A stretch of 9,265 nt of DNA. Source: CAVQNQ01 sp964427655. Lineage in GTDB: Bacteria; Acidobacteriota; Terriglobia; Bryobacterales; Bryobacteraceae. The translations under genes and the position numbers were made by a program. Below the pieces are notes generated by a model. That model saw only the letters and a list, made by a program, of their open reading frames with translations, ran no database searches and had not been told where the DNA came from. The stretch covers positions 1-9,265 of the forward strand of contig CAYRWE010000202.1 of the NCBI GenBank assembly GCA_964427655.1, written 5' to 3'. This document shows positions 1 through 6,543 of the stretch, piece after piece. Within the stretch, counting starts at the first letter, position 1, and each line of letters starts with the position of its first letter.

Positions 1-630
1 CCGGAGGGCGCGCGCATTCTGGATGTGTGCTGCGGAACCGGCTACCTGGCCGGCCTGCTGACCGGGCGCGGCTACCGTGTAACGGGCGTCGACGTTTCGG
101 CCCCTATGATCGCCTTTGCGCGGGAGAGCGTTCCGGAAGCGGAGTTCACGGTCGCGGACGCCGCCCGTTTCACGCTGCCGTGCGGATTCGACGCGGCCGT
201 CTCCACCTTCGACAGCCTCAATCATATTCTGGCGCGCGAGGATCTCGAAGCCGCCTTCCGCAACACCGCCGCGGCCTTACGACCGGGCGCCACGTTCGCC
301 TTCGACGTGCTGCTCGAAGAAGCCTATCAGACCCACTGGGGAGAATCGTTCGCGCTGGTCCGCGACGACCACCTCCTGACCATCACCGGCTCGGGCTACG
401 ATTTCCGCAGCCGCCTGGCGCGCTGCACGCTGACCATGTTCCGGCTTCTCGAAGGCGTATGGCACCGCTCGGATGTGGCGATCCTGGAGCGCTGCTACAC
501 CCCTCGGGAGATCGATGGGGCCCTCGAACGCGCGGGATTCGGTGAGACGGCCTGCTATGACGCGGGCGACCTGGGCATGGCCGGCGAGCTGGGCGAAGGC
601 CGCACCTTCTACGTGACCACCCGCTTGTAG
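1..630 (+). CDS. Class I SAM-dependent methyltransferase (5' end missing)
   Basis: The reading frame is open from the first base, so the true start lies outside the window; 209 codons plus a TAG stop are visible. The visible part opens almost at once with the SAM-binding glycine loop LDVCCGTG. The acidic strand end GVDVS, which should hold the ribose hydroxyls, and the motif AVSTFDSLNHI follow, then LRPGATFAFDVL. This order is that of a Rossmann-fold methyltransferase of the YqeM/Methyltransf_25 type, whose members often carry a DSLNYL-like motif at the fourth strand. The remainder resembles the usual C-terminal substrate lid, with a YTPREIDGALERAGF helix near the end. The substrate cannot be told from sequence. 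The gene converges on the hemerythrin gene with only 20 bases between stop codons and has no visible partner on its own strand. Being a methyltransferase is secure; its specific role is unknown. Confidence 0.9.
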   Translation, partial: PEGARILDVCCGTGYLAGLLTGRGYRVTGVDVSAPMIAFARESVPEAEFTVADAARFTLPCGFDAAVSTFDSLNHILAREDLEAAFRNTAAALRPGATFAFDVLLEEAYQTHWGESFALVRDDHLLTITGSGYDFRSRLARCTLTMFRLLEGVWHRSDVAILERCYTPREIDGALERAGFGETACYDAGDLGMAGELGEGRTFYVTTRL

Positions 631-650
631 TTAGCGGCGGAGACTGCGGG

Positions 651-1076
651 CTACGAGGCCAGGCGCGCTACGATGCGCTGATAGTTGCGCACGTGGGCGC
701 TCATGATGCGATCGGTGAGGGCCGTGTGATCCCTCAGCCATCCGGCCAGGAACTCCATCAGCAGCTCCAGGGCTTCACGATTGCCCTGCTGGATCTCCGG
801 AAGAAAGAGACGCAGGCGCTTGCGCGCGGTATTGTGCTGTCCCTTGTGCCATTCGAAGGACGGGCAGACGGATTCGCGCATGAGGCGCTCCTCGTGCTCG
901 AAATGAGCCTCGGCATGCTCGGCCAGCGCCATCAGCCCAGGATGCAGGTCGGCCGTACTGGCGTCCGCCTCCATGGCGCGCTGCAGCTCCTCGGCCATCC
1001 GGAAGATGGTTTTATGCTCCGCGTCCAATTCCGGAATGAAAACCGTATTCGACTTACCCCATTTGAACGGCTTCAT
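651..1076 (-). CDS. Bacteriohemerythrin (O2-binding non-heme diiron protein)
   Basis: A 141-residue single-domain hemerythrin, the usual length for free-standing bacterial members. All seven expected diiron ligands are present: His21 (DAEHK), His58 and Glu62 (HFEHEE), His77 and His81 (WHKGQH), His117 and Asp122 (DHTALTD). The spacing is that of the well-studied Methylococcus bacteriohemerythrin. The N-terminal aromatic W6 in the KWGKS segment also fits. There is no signal peptide or membrane segment, so it should be cytoplasmic and bind O2 reversibly for storage, delivery or sensing. It is not fused to a chemotaxis or GGDEF domain. The ATG start is supported by GGAGGT just upstream. It lies downstream of topA on the same strand, but a hairpin and its own -10 box separate them, so it is probably transcribed alone. 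Confidence 0.95.
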   Translation of the reverse strand: MKPFKWGKSNTVFIPELDAEHKTIFRMAEELQRAMEADASTADLHPGLMALAEHAEAHFEHEERLMRESVCPSFEWHKGQHNTARKRLRLFLPEIQQGNREALELLMEFLAGWLRDHTALTDRIMSAHVRNYQRIVARLAS

Positions 1077-1080
1077 GTTA

Positions 1081-1100
1081 CCTCCGCCTCCGCAGCCTCC
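1081..1100 (-). promoter_or_regulatory. Triple Shine-Dalgarno-like motif before hemerythrin
   Basis: Reading the minus strand, GGAGG occurs three times, at 1096-1100, 1087-1091 and 1081-1085. They lie 19, 10 and 4 bases before the ATG. The two nearer copies are both close enough to act as a ribosome binding site, and the middle one has the more usual spacing. This supports the chosen start and suggests strong translation. The triplication may be simple drift of a GGCGGA repeat. Confidence 0.6.
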
Positions 1101-1120
1101 ACGACTTTCATTGTAAACGG

Positions 1121-1126
1121 ATTATA
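1121..1126 (-). promoter_or_regulatory. Putative -10 box of the hemerythrin promoter
   Basis: The minus strand reads TATAAT, an exact sigma-70 -10 consensus, 44 bases before the ATG of the hemerythrin gene. It sits in an AT-rich pocket of otherwise GC-rich DNA. No good -35 box is seen 16-18 bases upstream (the best is CACAAA-like). Two direct copies of GGACCT (plus-strand AGGTCC at 1127-1132 and 1135-1140) lie directly upstream of the -10 and could be an activator or repressor site, or chance. Confidence 0.5.
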
Positions 1127-1171
1127 AGGTCCATAGGTCCCATTTTGTGGGTAGCGGAACATTTTCGGCCG

Positions 1172-1220
1172 CTCCCCTGCGCCGGGCGGTACATTCCCGC
1201 CGGCGCGACCACGCGGGGAG
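1172..1220 (-). terminator. GC-rich hairpin directly after topA
   Basis: An outer stem pairs CTCCCC (1172-1177) with GGGGAG (1215-1220). Inside it, GCGCCGG (1179-1185) pairs with CCGGCGC (1200-1206), and after one bulged base three more pairs close a seven-base loop at 1190-1196. The structure starts at the base next to the topA stop codon. There is no U-tract after it on the minus strand, so it is not a classic intrinsic terminator. It may stop transcription in the U-less way proposed for GC-rich genomes, or protect the 3' end of the mRNA. Confidence 0.55.
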
Positions 1221-3653
1221 TTACTTCGCCAGGGCCTCGGCGGGCTGCGGGGCCGGCTGCTTGTGTTTGCACTCGGGATTGGGGCACTGCCACACGGGGC
1301 CGGCCTTGAGCCACTTCTCGACCATATAGGGGCTGCCGCAATCGGGGCATTTCTCCGCCACGGGCTTGCCCCAGGCCACGAACTTGCATTCGGGATAGCG
1401 GTTGCAGCCGTAGAAGGTCTTGCCCTTGCGGGAGCGGCGCTCGATGATCTCGCCCTCCGAACACTCCGGGCACTTCACCCCTATGGTCTTCTGTTTGACG
1501 TACTTGCAGGCCGGGTAATTGCTGCACGCGGTGAATTCGCCGAAGCGCCCGCTCTTCAGCACGAGGTGATTCCCGCACTGTGGGCATTTTTCCTCGAGCT
1601 GCTGATCGGGCTTTTTCTGAGTACCGCCCACGGGCTTGGTGGTCTTACAGTCGGGATAACCGGTGCAGGCGAAGAAGGTTCCGAAGCGCCCCTTCTTGAG
1701 CACCATGGGACGGCCGCAGTTCTCGCAGTACTCCTCGTCGCCTTGCTCGCCCAGATCGGCCTTGTCGACATCCGGGAGATCCACCGTGAGCTCGCGCGTG
1801 TAGGTACATTCCGGATAGCCGGTGCAGGCGATGAAGCTGCCGTGCTTGCCCCACTTGATGACCAGAGGTTTGCCGCACTTCTCGCAGATCAAGTCGGTGG
1901 GCTTCTCCATCCGCTTGATGTCGGTCATGTGCTCTTCGGCGTGCTTCAGATCCTTCTCGAAGCGTTCGTAAAACTCGGAGATGGAGGTGCGCCATTCGAG
2001 CTTGCCCTCTTCGATCTCGTCGAGTTCCTCTTCCATGCGCGCCGTGTAGCGCACCTCGAAAATGTCGTCGAAGCTCTCGATCAGCAGGTCGGTCACCACC
2101 ATGCCCAGCTCGGTGGGGAGGAAGCGGCCGCCCTCCTTCTTCACATACTCGCGCTCCTGGATGGTAGAGAGAATGGAGGCGTACGTGGACGGCCGTCCCA
2201 CGCCATCGGCTTCCAGCCGCTTGACCAGAGTAGCCTCGTTGAAGCGCGGAGGCGGTTCGGTGAAGTGCTGCTCGGGCTTGAGGCCGCGCAGACGCAGGGT
2301 TTCGCCCTCCGCCACGGCGGGCAGGCGGTGCTTCAGCTCCTCGTCTTCCTCGTCCGCCTGGTCTTTGCTCTCCTGGTAGACCTTCAAAAAACCCTCGAAC
2401 TTGAGGACCGAGCCGGTAGCGCGGAACACGTAGTCGAGGCCGTTCTTGCCGGTGGCGGCCACGTCGATGGTGGTCTGATCGTAGAGCGCCGGCATCATCT
2501 GGCAAGCCACGAAGCGGTTCCAGATCAGCCGGTACAGCTTCATCTCATCCTCGGCCAGGTACCGTTCGACCTCCTCGGGCGCATATGCCATGGAGGTGGG
2601 GCGGATGGCTTCGTGGGCGTCCTGCGCTTCCTTCTTGGATTTGTAAATGTTCGGCGCCGGCGGCAGGAACTCGGCCCCGTAGCGCTCGCCGATATAGTGC
2701 CGCACGTCTTTCACGGCGTCGTCGGAAACGCGCGTGGAATCGGTGCGCATGTAGGTGATCAGGCCGACCGCGCCCTCTTTGCCGATCTCGATGCCCTCGT
2801 ACAGACGCTGCGCCAGCATCATGGTGCGCTTCACGCTGAAACGCAATTTGCGCGAGGACTCCTGCTGCAGCGTCGAGGTGATGAACGGCGCCACCGGGTT
2901 GCGCTTCTTCTCGCGCCGGGTGACCGAGCGGACCACGTAGGCCGCGCCTTCAAGCTGCGCCAGCGTTTCATCGGAAGCGGCCTGCGAGACGATCTCCGCG
3001 GGATTGTCGCCGATCTTCGCCAGGCGCGCAAATAGCGCCGCCTTCTTGGCCTGCAATTCCGCGTCGATGGTCCAGTATTCGCGGGGCACGAAAGCGCGGA
3101 TTTCGCGCTCGCGCTCCACGATGAGCCGCAGCGCCACGGTCTGCACGCGGCCCGCCGAGAGCCCGCGCCGCACTTTGTCCCACAGCAGCGGCGAGATCTT
3201 GTAGCCCACCAGGCGATCCAGCACGCGGCGCGCCTGCTGCGCGTCCACAAGGTTGGTGTTGACCTGGCCGGGCGTCAGAAACGCCTTCTCCACGGCGCTC
3301 TTGGTGATCTCGTTGAACATCACCCGGAAGATCTGCGGCGCGTTCTTGCGCCCGTCGCGCAACTCCTCCTGGAGATGGAAGCAGATGGCCTCTCCCTCGC
3401 GATCCGGATCGGCCGCCAGATAGATGCTCTCCACGCCCTTGGCGGCTTGCTTCAGCTCGCTGACGAGCTTCCTTTTCCCTTCGATGACCTCGTAGTGCGG
3501 CTCGAAGCCGTGTTCCACATCGACTGCCAGATCCCGCTTGGGGAGATCTTTAATATGACCGAGCGAAGCTTTGACCACGTACTGCTTGCCCAAATATTTG
3601 TTGATGGTCTTCGCCTTCGCAGGCGACTCCACGATTACAAGAGCCTTTGCCAT
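1221..3653 (-). CDS. topA: DNA topoisomerase I (type IA, omega protein)
   Basis: Relaxes negative supercoils by transient single-strand cleavage, holding the 5' end on a tyrosine. The 810-residue protein starts with the family signature MAKALVIVESPAKAKT, which fixes the ATG and includes catalytic Glu9. The Toprim acidic triad is in DPDREGE (Asp82, Asp84, Glu86), the LSAGRVQTVALRLI motif is at about 165-178, and the catalytic tyrosine is Tyr301 in ITYMRTDSTR. The GVGRPSTYASI motif is at about 484-494. The C-terminus holds five tetracysteine zinc ribbons: C590/593/610/616, C643/646/663/669, C690/693/710/716, C728/731/750/756 and C769/772/790/795. The last is the most diverged and ends in a Pro/Ala-rich tail. 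E. coli TopA has three Cys4 ribbons, so this tail is longer. No close Shine-Dalgarno precedes the ATG. It lies 67 bases downstream of dprA and is probably co-transcribed with it. Confidence 0.98.
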   Translation of the reverse strand: MAKALVIVESPAKAKTINKYLGKQYVVKASLGHIKDLPKRDLAVDVEHGFEPHYEVIEGKRKLVSELKQAAKGVESIYLAADPDREGEAICFHLQEELRDGRKNAPQIFRVMFNEITKSAVEKAFLTPGQVNTNLVDAQQARRVLDRLVGYKISPLLWDKVRRGLSAGRVQTVALRLIVEREREIRAFVPREYWTIDAELQAKKAALFARLAKIGDNPAEIVSQAASDETLAQLEGAAYVVRSVTRREKKRNPVAPFITSTLQQESSRKLRFSVKRTMMLAQRLYEGIEIGKEGAVGLITYMRTDSTRVSDDAVKDVRHYIGERYGAEFLPPAPNIYKSKKEAQDAHEAIRPTSMAYAPEEVERYLAEDEMKLYRLIWNRFVACQMMPALYDQTTIDVAATGKNGLDYVFRATGSVLKFEGFLKVYQESKDQADEEDEELKHRLPAVAEGETLRLRGLKPEQHFTEPPPRFNEATLVKRLEADGVGRPSTYASILSTIQEREYVKKEGGRFLPTELGMVVTDLLIESFDDIFEVRYTARMEEELDEIEEGKLEWRTSISEFYERFEKDLKHAEEHMTDIKRMEKPTDLICEKCGKPLVIKWGKHGSFIACTGYPECTYTRELTVDLPDVDKADLGEQGDEEYCENCGRPMVLKKGRFGTFFACTGYPDCKTTKPVGGTQKKPDQQLEEKCPQCGNHLVLKSGRFGEFTACSNYPACKYVKQKTIGVKCPECSEGEIIERRSRKGKTFYGCNRYPECKFVAWGKPVAEKCPDCGSPYMVEKWLKAGPVWQCPNPECKHKQPAPQPAEALAK

Positions 3654-3720
3654 ATAAACTTTTTGATTACGGCGCCCTCCGCCGCCTTAGTGCCAAGGAT
3701 TGCGAATTACCCAGTTGACG
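3654..3720 (-). other. dprA-topA spacer
   Basis: The 67-base gap between the dprA stop and the topA ATG has no hairpin with a T-run and no convincing promoter; a TTGGCA lies on the minus strand but no -10 box sits at the right distance. The best purine-rich ribosome site, GGAGGG, is about 20 bases before the topA ATG, too far for normal use, and the bases directly before the ATG are AT-rich (AAAAAGTTTAT). Confidence 0.5.
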
Positions 3721-4896
3721 TTACCACACTTTGACAAAATTCTTGCCGGGAAGCTGTTTCACCAGCCCCAGCATTTCCAGCTCAAACAGCGCCGCAATCA
3801 ACTCGGAAGGCGACATATCCTCCATCTTCTCAAGCATATCGTCCAAATGTACGGAGGCATCCACGTGCAGAATTTCGAGCGCCCGCCGGGCCGTCGGGCC
3901 CAACTCCGAATCTTTGCCGCCGGCGAGCGATGCCTGCACCGGCTGGCCTGCCGCGCCGCCTTCTTCGAGGATGCGTTGCCGCCCCTGTTCGATTAGATGC
4001 CGGCGGGATTCGGGTGGAAGCTCGGCGACCACGTCGTTCCAATCCTGCACCAGCCGGGCCCCCTGCTTAATCAGCAGGTTAGGTCCCCAACTCAGTTTCG
4101 ACGTGATGTTGCCGGGAACGGCGAAAACCTCGCGCCCCTGGTCCATGGCCAGCTTGGCGGTAATCGCCGAGCCGCTGTACTGGGCGCCTTCCACCACCAT
4201 CACACCGAGGCTCATCCCGCTGATGATACGGTTGCGGATGGGGAAATTCTGCGGGAAGGCCACGCTTCCCATGGGAAACTCCGAAACGATGGTCCCCTTC
4301 ACCGCCAACTCGGCGGCCAGCTTCTTGTTCTCTATAGGATATACCACGTCCACACCGCAGCCCAGCACGGCCACTGTTCCGCCGCCCGCGGCCAGCGCGC
4401 CCTTATGCGCCGCCGTATCGATGCCGCGCGCCATGCCGCTAACAATAGTCAGCCCGGCATGCGACAGATCCGCCGAGAGCCGCTCGGCGGCCGCCAGCCC
4501 GTAAGGCGTGGCGCGTCGCGTTCCCACCACCGCCAGCATGAGCGTTTGCAACAGCTCGATGCGCCCGCGTACGAACAACACGGTAGGCGGATCGAAAATT
4601 TCGCGCAGCGCCGCGGGATAGCGCGGGTCGCCGATGGTGACCAATACCGCCCCGGCCTGCGTCATCTTTTCCTGCTGCGTGACCGCGTCCTCGAACGTGC
4701 AGCCGCTGGCGATGGACTGCGCCACCGCTCCGTTCACGCCGGCCCCTTCCAGCTCGGTTCGCGAAGCGCGGAAGATGGCCTGCGGTGTGTGAAAGCGTTC
4801 CAGCAGCTTGCCGGCGGTTCGTGTGCCCAGGCCCGGCACGAGCTTCAACGCGATCCAGTGAAGCTCTTCTTCGCGAGTGAGAGTGGGCGCGACCAT
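3721..4896 (-). CDS. dprA: DNA-processing protein DprA (Smf)
   Basis: DprA binds incoming single-stranded DNA during natural transformation, protects it and loads RecA. The 391-residue protein has the full three-part layout. An N-terminal helix-hairpin-helix/SAM-like region (about 11-70) contains VPGLGTRTAGKLL. The central Rossmann-like DNA-binding domain (about 85-290) carries GTRRATPYG at 125, SGMARGIDTAAH at 153-164, the turn GCG at 179-181, FPIRNRIISGMS at 218-229, SGSAITAKLA at 241-250 and VPGN at 260-263. A linker of about 40 residues leads to a C-terminal winged-helix domain (about 335-391) of the DprA_WH type. No key motif is missing. A clear Shine-Dalgarno is lacking, but no better upstream start exists. 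It precedes topA, an order found in many bacteria. Its presence does not prove competence, since DprA is widespread in non-competent species too. Confidence 0.97.
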   Translation of the reverse strand: MVAPTLTREEELHWIALKLVPGLGTRTAGKLLERFHTPQAIFRASRTELEGAGVNGAVAQSIASGCTFEDAVTQQEKMTQAGAVLVTIGDPRYPAALREIFDPPTVLFVRGRIELLQTLMLAVVGTRRATPYGLAAAERLSADLSHAGLTIVSGMARGIDTAAHKGALAAGGGTVAVLGCGVDVVYPIENKKLAAELAVKGTIVSEFPMGSVAFPQNFPIRNRIISGMSLGVMVVEGAQYSGSAITAKLAMDQGREVFAVPGNITSKLSWGPNLLIKQGARLVQDWNDVVAELPPESRRHLIEQGRQRILEEGGAAGQPVQASLAGGKDSELGPTARRALEILHVDASVHLDDMLEKMEDMSPSELIAALFELEMLGLVKQLPGKNFVKVW

Positions 4897-4965
4897 GATC
4901 GAGTGACGCCTCTACCCTATCAGCCGTGCATCGCGACGCGCAAGCCCGGACAGCGCGTCAACCGG

Positions 4966-6204
4966 TCACTCGCGTGGCACGACGCGATAGCTCCCGCCGG
5001 AGGTGCGGTCAATAAAAAAACTTGAGAGTTTGTCGCCGCCGAGCACCAGCAGGCCATCGTTCGCGCCCATGTAGAGTGCGTCGCCGTGGCGTACGATCGA
5101 GGTGACGATGGATGTTGCGGCGAAGGTGCGAACCCGTTCCGTTTGCCACTCCCAGCGCAGCAGGCCTCCGGGCGTATCGCCATATTCTCCGCGGCGCTCG
5201 AGGCCCAGCCATGCGGCTTCCGGCTCGATCAGAATGGCGGACACCGACCAACGCTGAACCTCCGGCGGCGAGAAGAGCCGGAACGCGCGACTGCCGAAAT
5301 CGAAATATCCGAAGCCGCCCACGCCGGTCAAGCCTTCGCCGTCGTAGAAGGTTTTGCCAAACCACAGGCGGTCGTTCAGCACCTGGTGCGGACCGATCTG
5401 CTCATTCTTCTCGTCCGGATCGAGCTGCGGCCGGCTTCCCACGTAATCGGGGCGCGCCGCGCGCCAGGTCTCGAAACCGGATTGCGGCAGCTCGTAGCGG
5501 CGTTCGCCGCCGCCGCTCACTTCCACGATCGCGGGGAACTCCGAGCCGAAGCGGTTCTTCTCCCGCGACAGCCGGAACCGCCCGCCCGGCCCGAATGTCT
5601 CGGCCGATCCCGGAAGCGCGCCCGCGGGTGCGGCCCACACCTGCCATTCGCCCTCGGCCGAGACCGCCACCAACAGATCGCGACTTCCATTGCTCATCAG
5701 AAAACGCGGCCCGCGCCCCGCGCGATCGACTCCCACCGCGTGGAAAGGCGCATAGGAAAACTGCTTCACCAAAGCCTTGGCGTGCACATCATAGACAAAC
5801 TTCCGATTATCGTAGGTGGACCATTTCTCGCCGGTACAGGAGAGCACCAGTTCCTCGCGCGTCATGCGCTCGATGGCCATGGAGCAATCGTCATTGGGCC
5901 CCGGCTCGATGGCCAGCCGGTAGACACGGCCGCGATCGGCGCGCGATTGCAAGAAGAGGCCCAGCCGGTCCTTCGTATTCCACCAGTAGCGGCCGGAAAT
6001 CGCGAAGGTCTCGGTGGAGGCGATCGCCAGCACCACATCCAGTTCGTCATCGGCCGCCAGCCGCCGTATGACCGCCGCGTGGCCCTGCGGCGCGGCGCGG
6101 CCAAGCGCCGCGACAACGGCCTGATCCGCCGGCGTCGCGGCCTGCGACGAGGCCAGCGCCAGGACGAGAAGAACCGGTAGAGCGGCGCGCGGCATGATCC
6201 ACAT
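4966..6204 (-). CDS. Secreted protein of unknown function, beta-propeller-like
   Basis: I do not recognise a named family. The 412-residue product starts with a short charged segment and a hydrophobic stretch (residues 8-19, LPVLLVLALASS), a likely signal peptide cut after about residue 22 (SSQA|AT). The mature part is rich in aromatic residues, Gly and short beta-strand-like segments. Near the C-terminus, AAWLGLERR (330-338), GGLLRWEW (346-353) and ALYMGANDGLLVLGGDKL (376-393) look like successive propeller blades. The mature part has just two cysteines, Cys107 and Cys123, which could form a disulphide once exported. No catalytic motif is visible. The start could be Met1 (6204) or Met4 (6195); neither has a good ribosome binding site. 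It lies 69 bases upstream of dprA on the same strand, and diverges from the next gene across 47 bases. A periplasmic or surface location is inferred. Confidence 0.75.
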   Translation of the reverse strand: MWIMPRAALPVLLVLALASSQAATPADQAVVAALGRAAPQGHAAVIRRLAADDELDVVLAIASTETFAISGRYWWNTKDRLGLFLQSRADRGRVYRLAIEPGPNDDCSMAIERMTREELVLSCTGEKWSTYDNRKFVYDVHAKALVKQFSYAPFHAVGVDRAGRGPRFLMSNGSRDLLVAVSAEGEWQVWAAPAGALPGSAETFGPGGRFRLSREKNRFGSEFPAIVEVSGGGERRYELPQSGFETWRAARPDYVGSRPQLDPDEKNEQIGPHQVLNDRLWFGKTFYDGEGLTGVGGFGYFDFGSRAFRLFSPPEVQRWSVSAILIEPEAAWLGLERRGEYGDTPGGLLRWEWQTERVRTFAATSIVTSIVRHGDALYMGANDGLLVLGGDKLSSFFIDRTSGGSYRVVPRE

Positions 6205-6237
6205 CCAGTCTAAACCGGGCGAGGCTTCACTTACACT

Positions 6238-6243
6238 GGAGGG
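6238..6243 (+). promoter_or_regulatory. Ribosome binding site of the 91-residue gene
   Basis: GGAGGG lies eight bases before the ATG at 6252, a near-ideal Shine-Dalgarno at ordinary spacing. It is the main support for this small gene being real. The 47-base divergent gap also has to hold the start signals of the secreted-protein gene on the other strand; no convincing -35/-10 pair was found for either direction. Confidence 0.7.
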
Positions 6244-6251
6244 AGCGGCAC

Positions 6252-6527
6252 ATGAAACAGGAAGCCTCTTACTTCGAGGGCCACGAGCCGGTCCTGATCT
6301 ACATCGCCAAGCGCTTGCGCGATGCCCTGCGCCTAGAGGACGTTTTCACCCAGGCCGGCATGGATTACGGCGTCGAAGCCGACGAATACCGCGGCGGCGT
6401 GATCTTCCAGACCACCCGCACGGGCGCGTTCTTCTACGTGCTGCCGGAGATGGTGGAATCGGCCCGGGAGATCATGCGCCGCCACGGCTACAAACCGTAC
6501 CAGGGATCGCCCGTGTCCACGGAGTAG
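6252..6527 (+). CDS. Small conserved-looking protein of unknown function (91 aa)
   Basis: The product has 91 residues with no signal peptide or membrane segment. Its pattern alternates strands and helices: VLIYIAKRL (14-22), a helix at 23-36 (RDALRLEDVFTQAG), VEADEY (41-46), GVIFQTT (49-55), FFYVLPE (60-66) and a final helix at 67-78 (MVESAREIMRRH). This beta-alpha-beta-beta-alpha order, with a helix built like those following the phrase 'left or right of an effector', recalls small DUF2007/GlnB-like proteins, but the similarity is by eye and weak. It has no cysteine or obvious metal site. A strong Shine-Dalgarno and coding character different from the antisense frame support it as a real gene. 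It stands alone on the plus strand between two minus-strand units and converges on the hydrolase gene, with 16 bases between the stop codons. Confidence 0.75.
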   Translation: MKQEASYFEGHEPVLIYIAKRLRDALRLEDVFTQAGMDYGVEADEYRGGVIFQTTRTGAFFYVLPEMVESAREIMRRHGYKPYQGSPVSTE

Positions 6528-6541
6528 ACGGCGCCGGCCGT
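6528..6541. terminator. Small GC hairpin between convergent genes
   Basis: ACGGC (6528-6532) and GCCGT (6537-6541) form a five-pair stem around a GCCG loop. It starts at the base after the stop codon of the 91-residue gene and ends just before the stop codon of the convergent hydrolase gene. Neither strand has a T-run after it, so a role as a two-way terminator is only a possibility. Confidence 0.3.
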
Positions 6542-6543
6542 TC

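Noticed and set aside
1263..3035. 590-codon open frame on the plus strand opposite topA
   Set aside because: It lies wholly antisense to a clear topoisomerase I. Its translation is rich in Leu, His, Gly and Ala without any recognisable motif, as expected for the antisense frame of a GC-rich gene.
3721..4896. A competence or defence island centred on dprA
   Set aside because: dprA next to topA is a common housekeeping order; no other competence, restriction or toxin gene is present in the window.
4897..4965. Promoter for dprA (TTGCGC followed at 18 bases by TAGGGT on the minus strand)
   Set aside because: Both boxes match the consensus poorly, and such pairs are expected by chance in a gap of this length.
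5086..6180. 364-codon plus-strand open frame opposite the secreted-protein gene
   Set aside because: Its translation is Arg/Ala/Pro-rich low complexity without motifs. The minus-strand frame has a signal peptide and a normal composition, so it is the better call.
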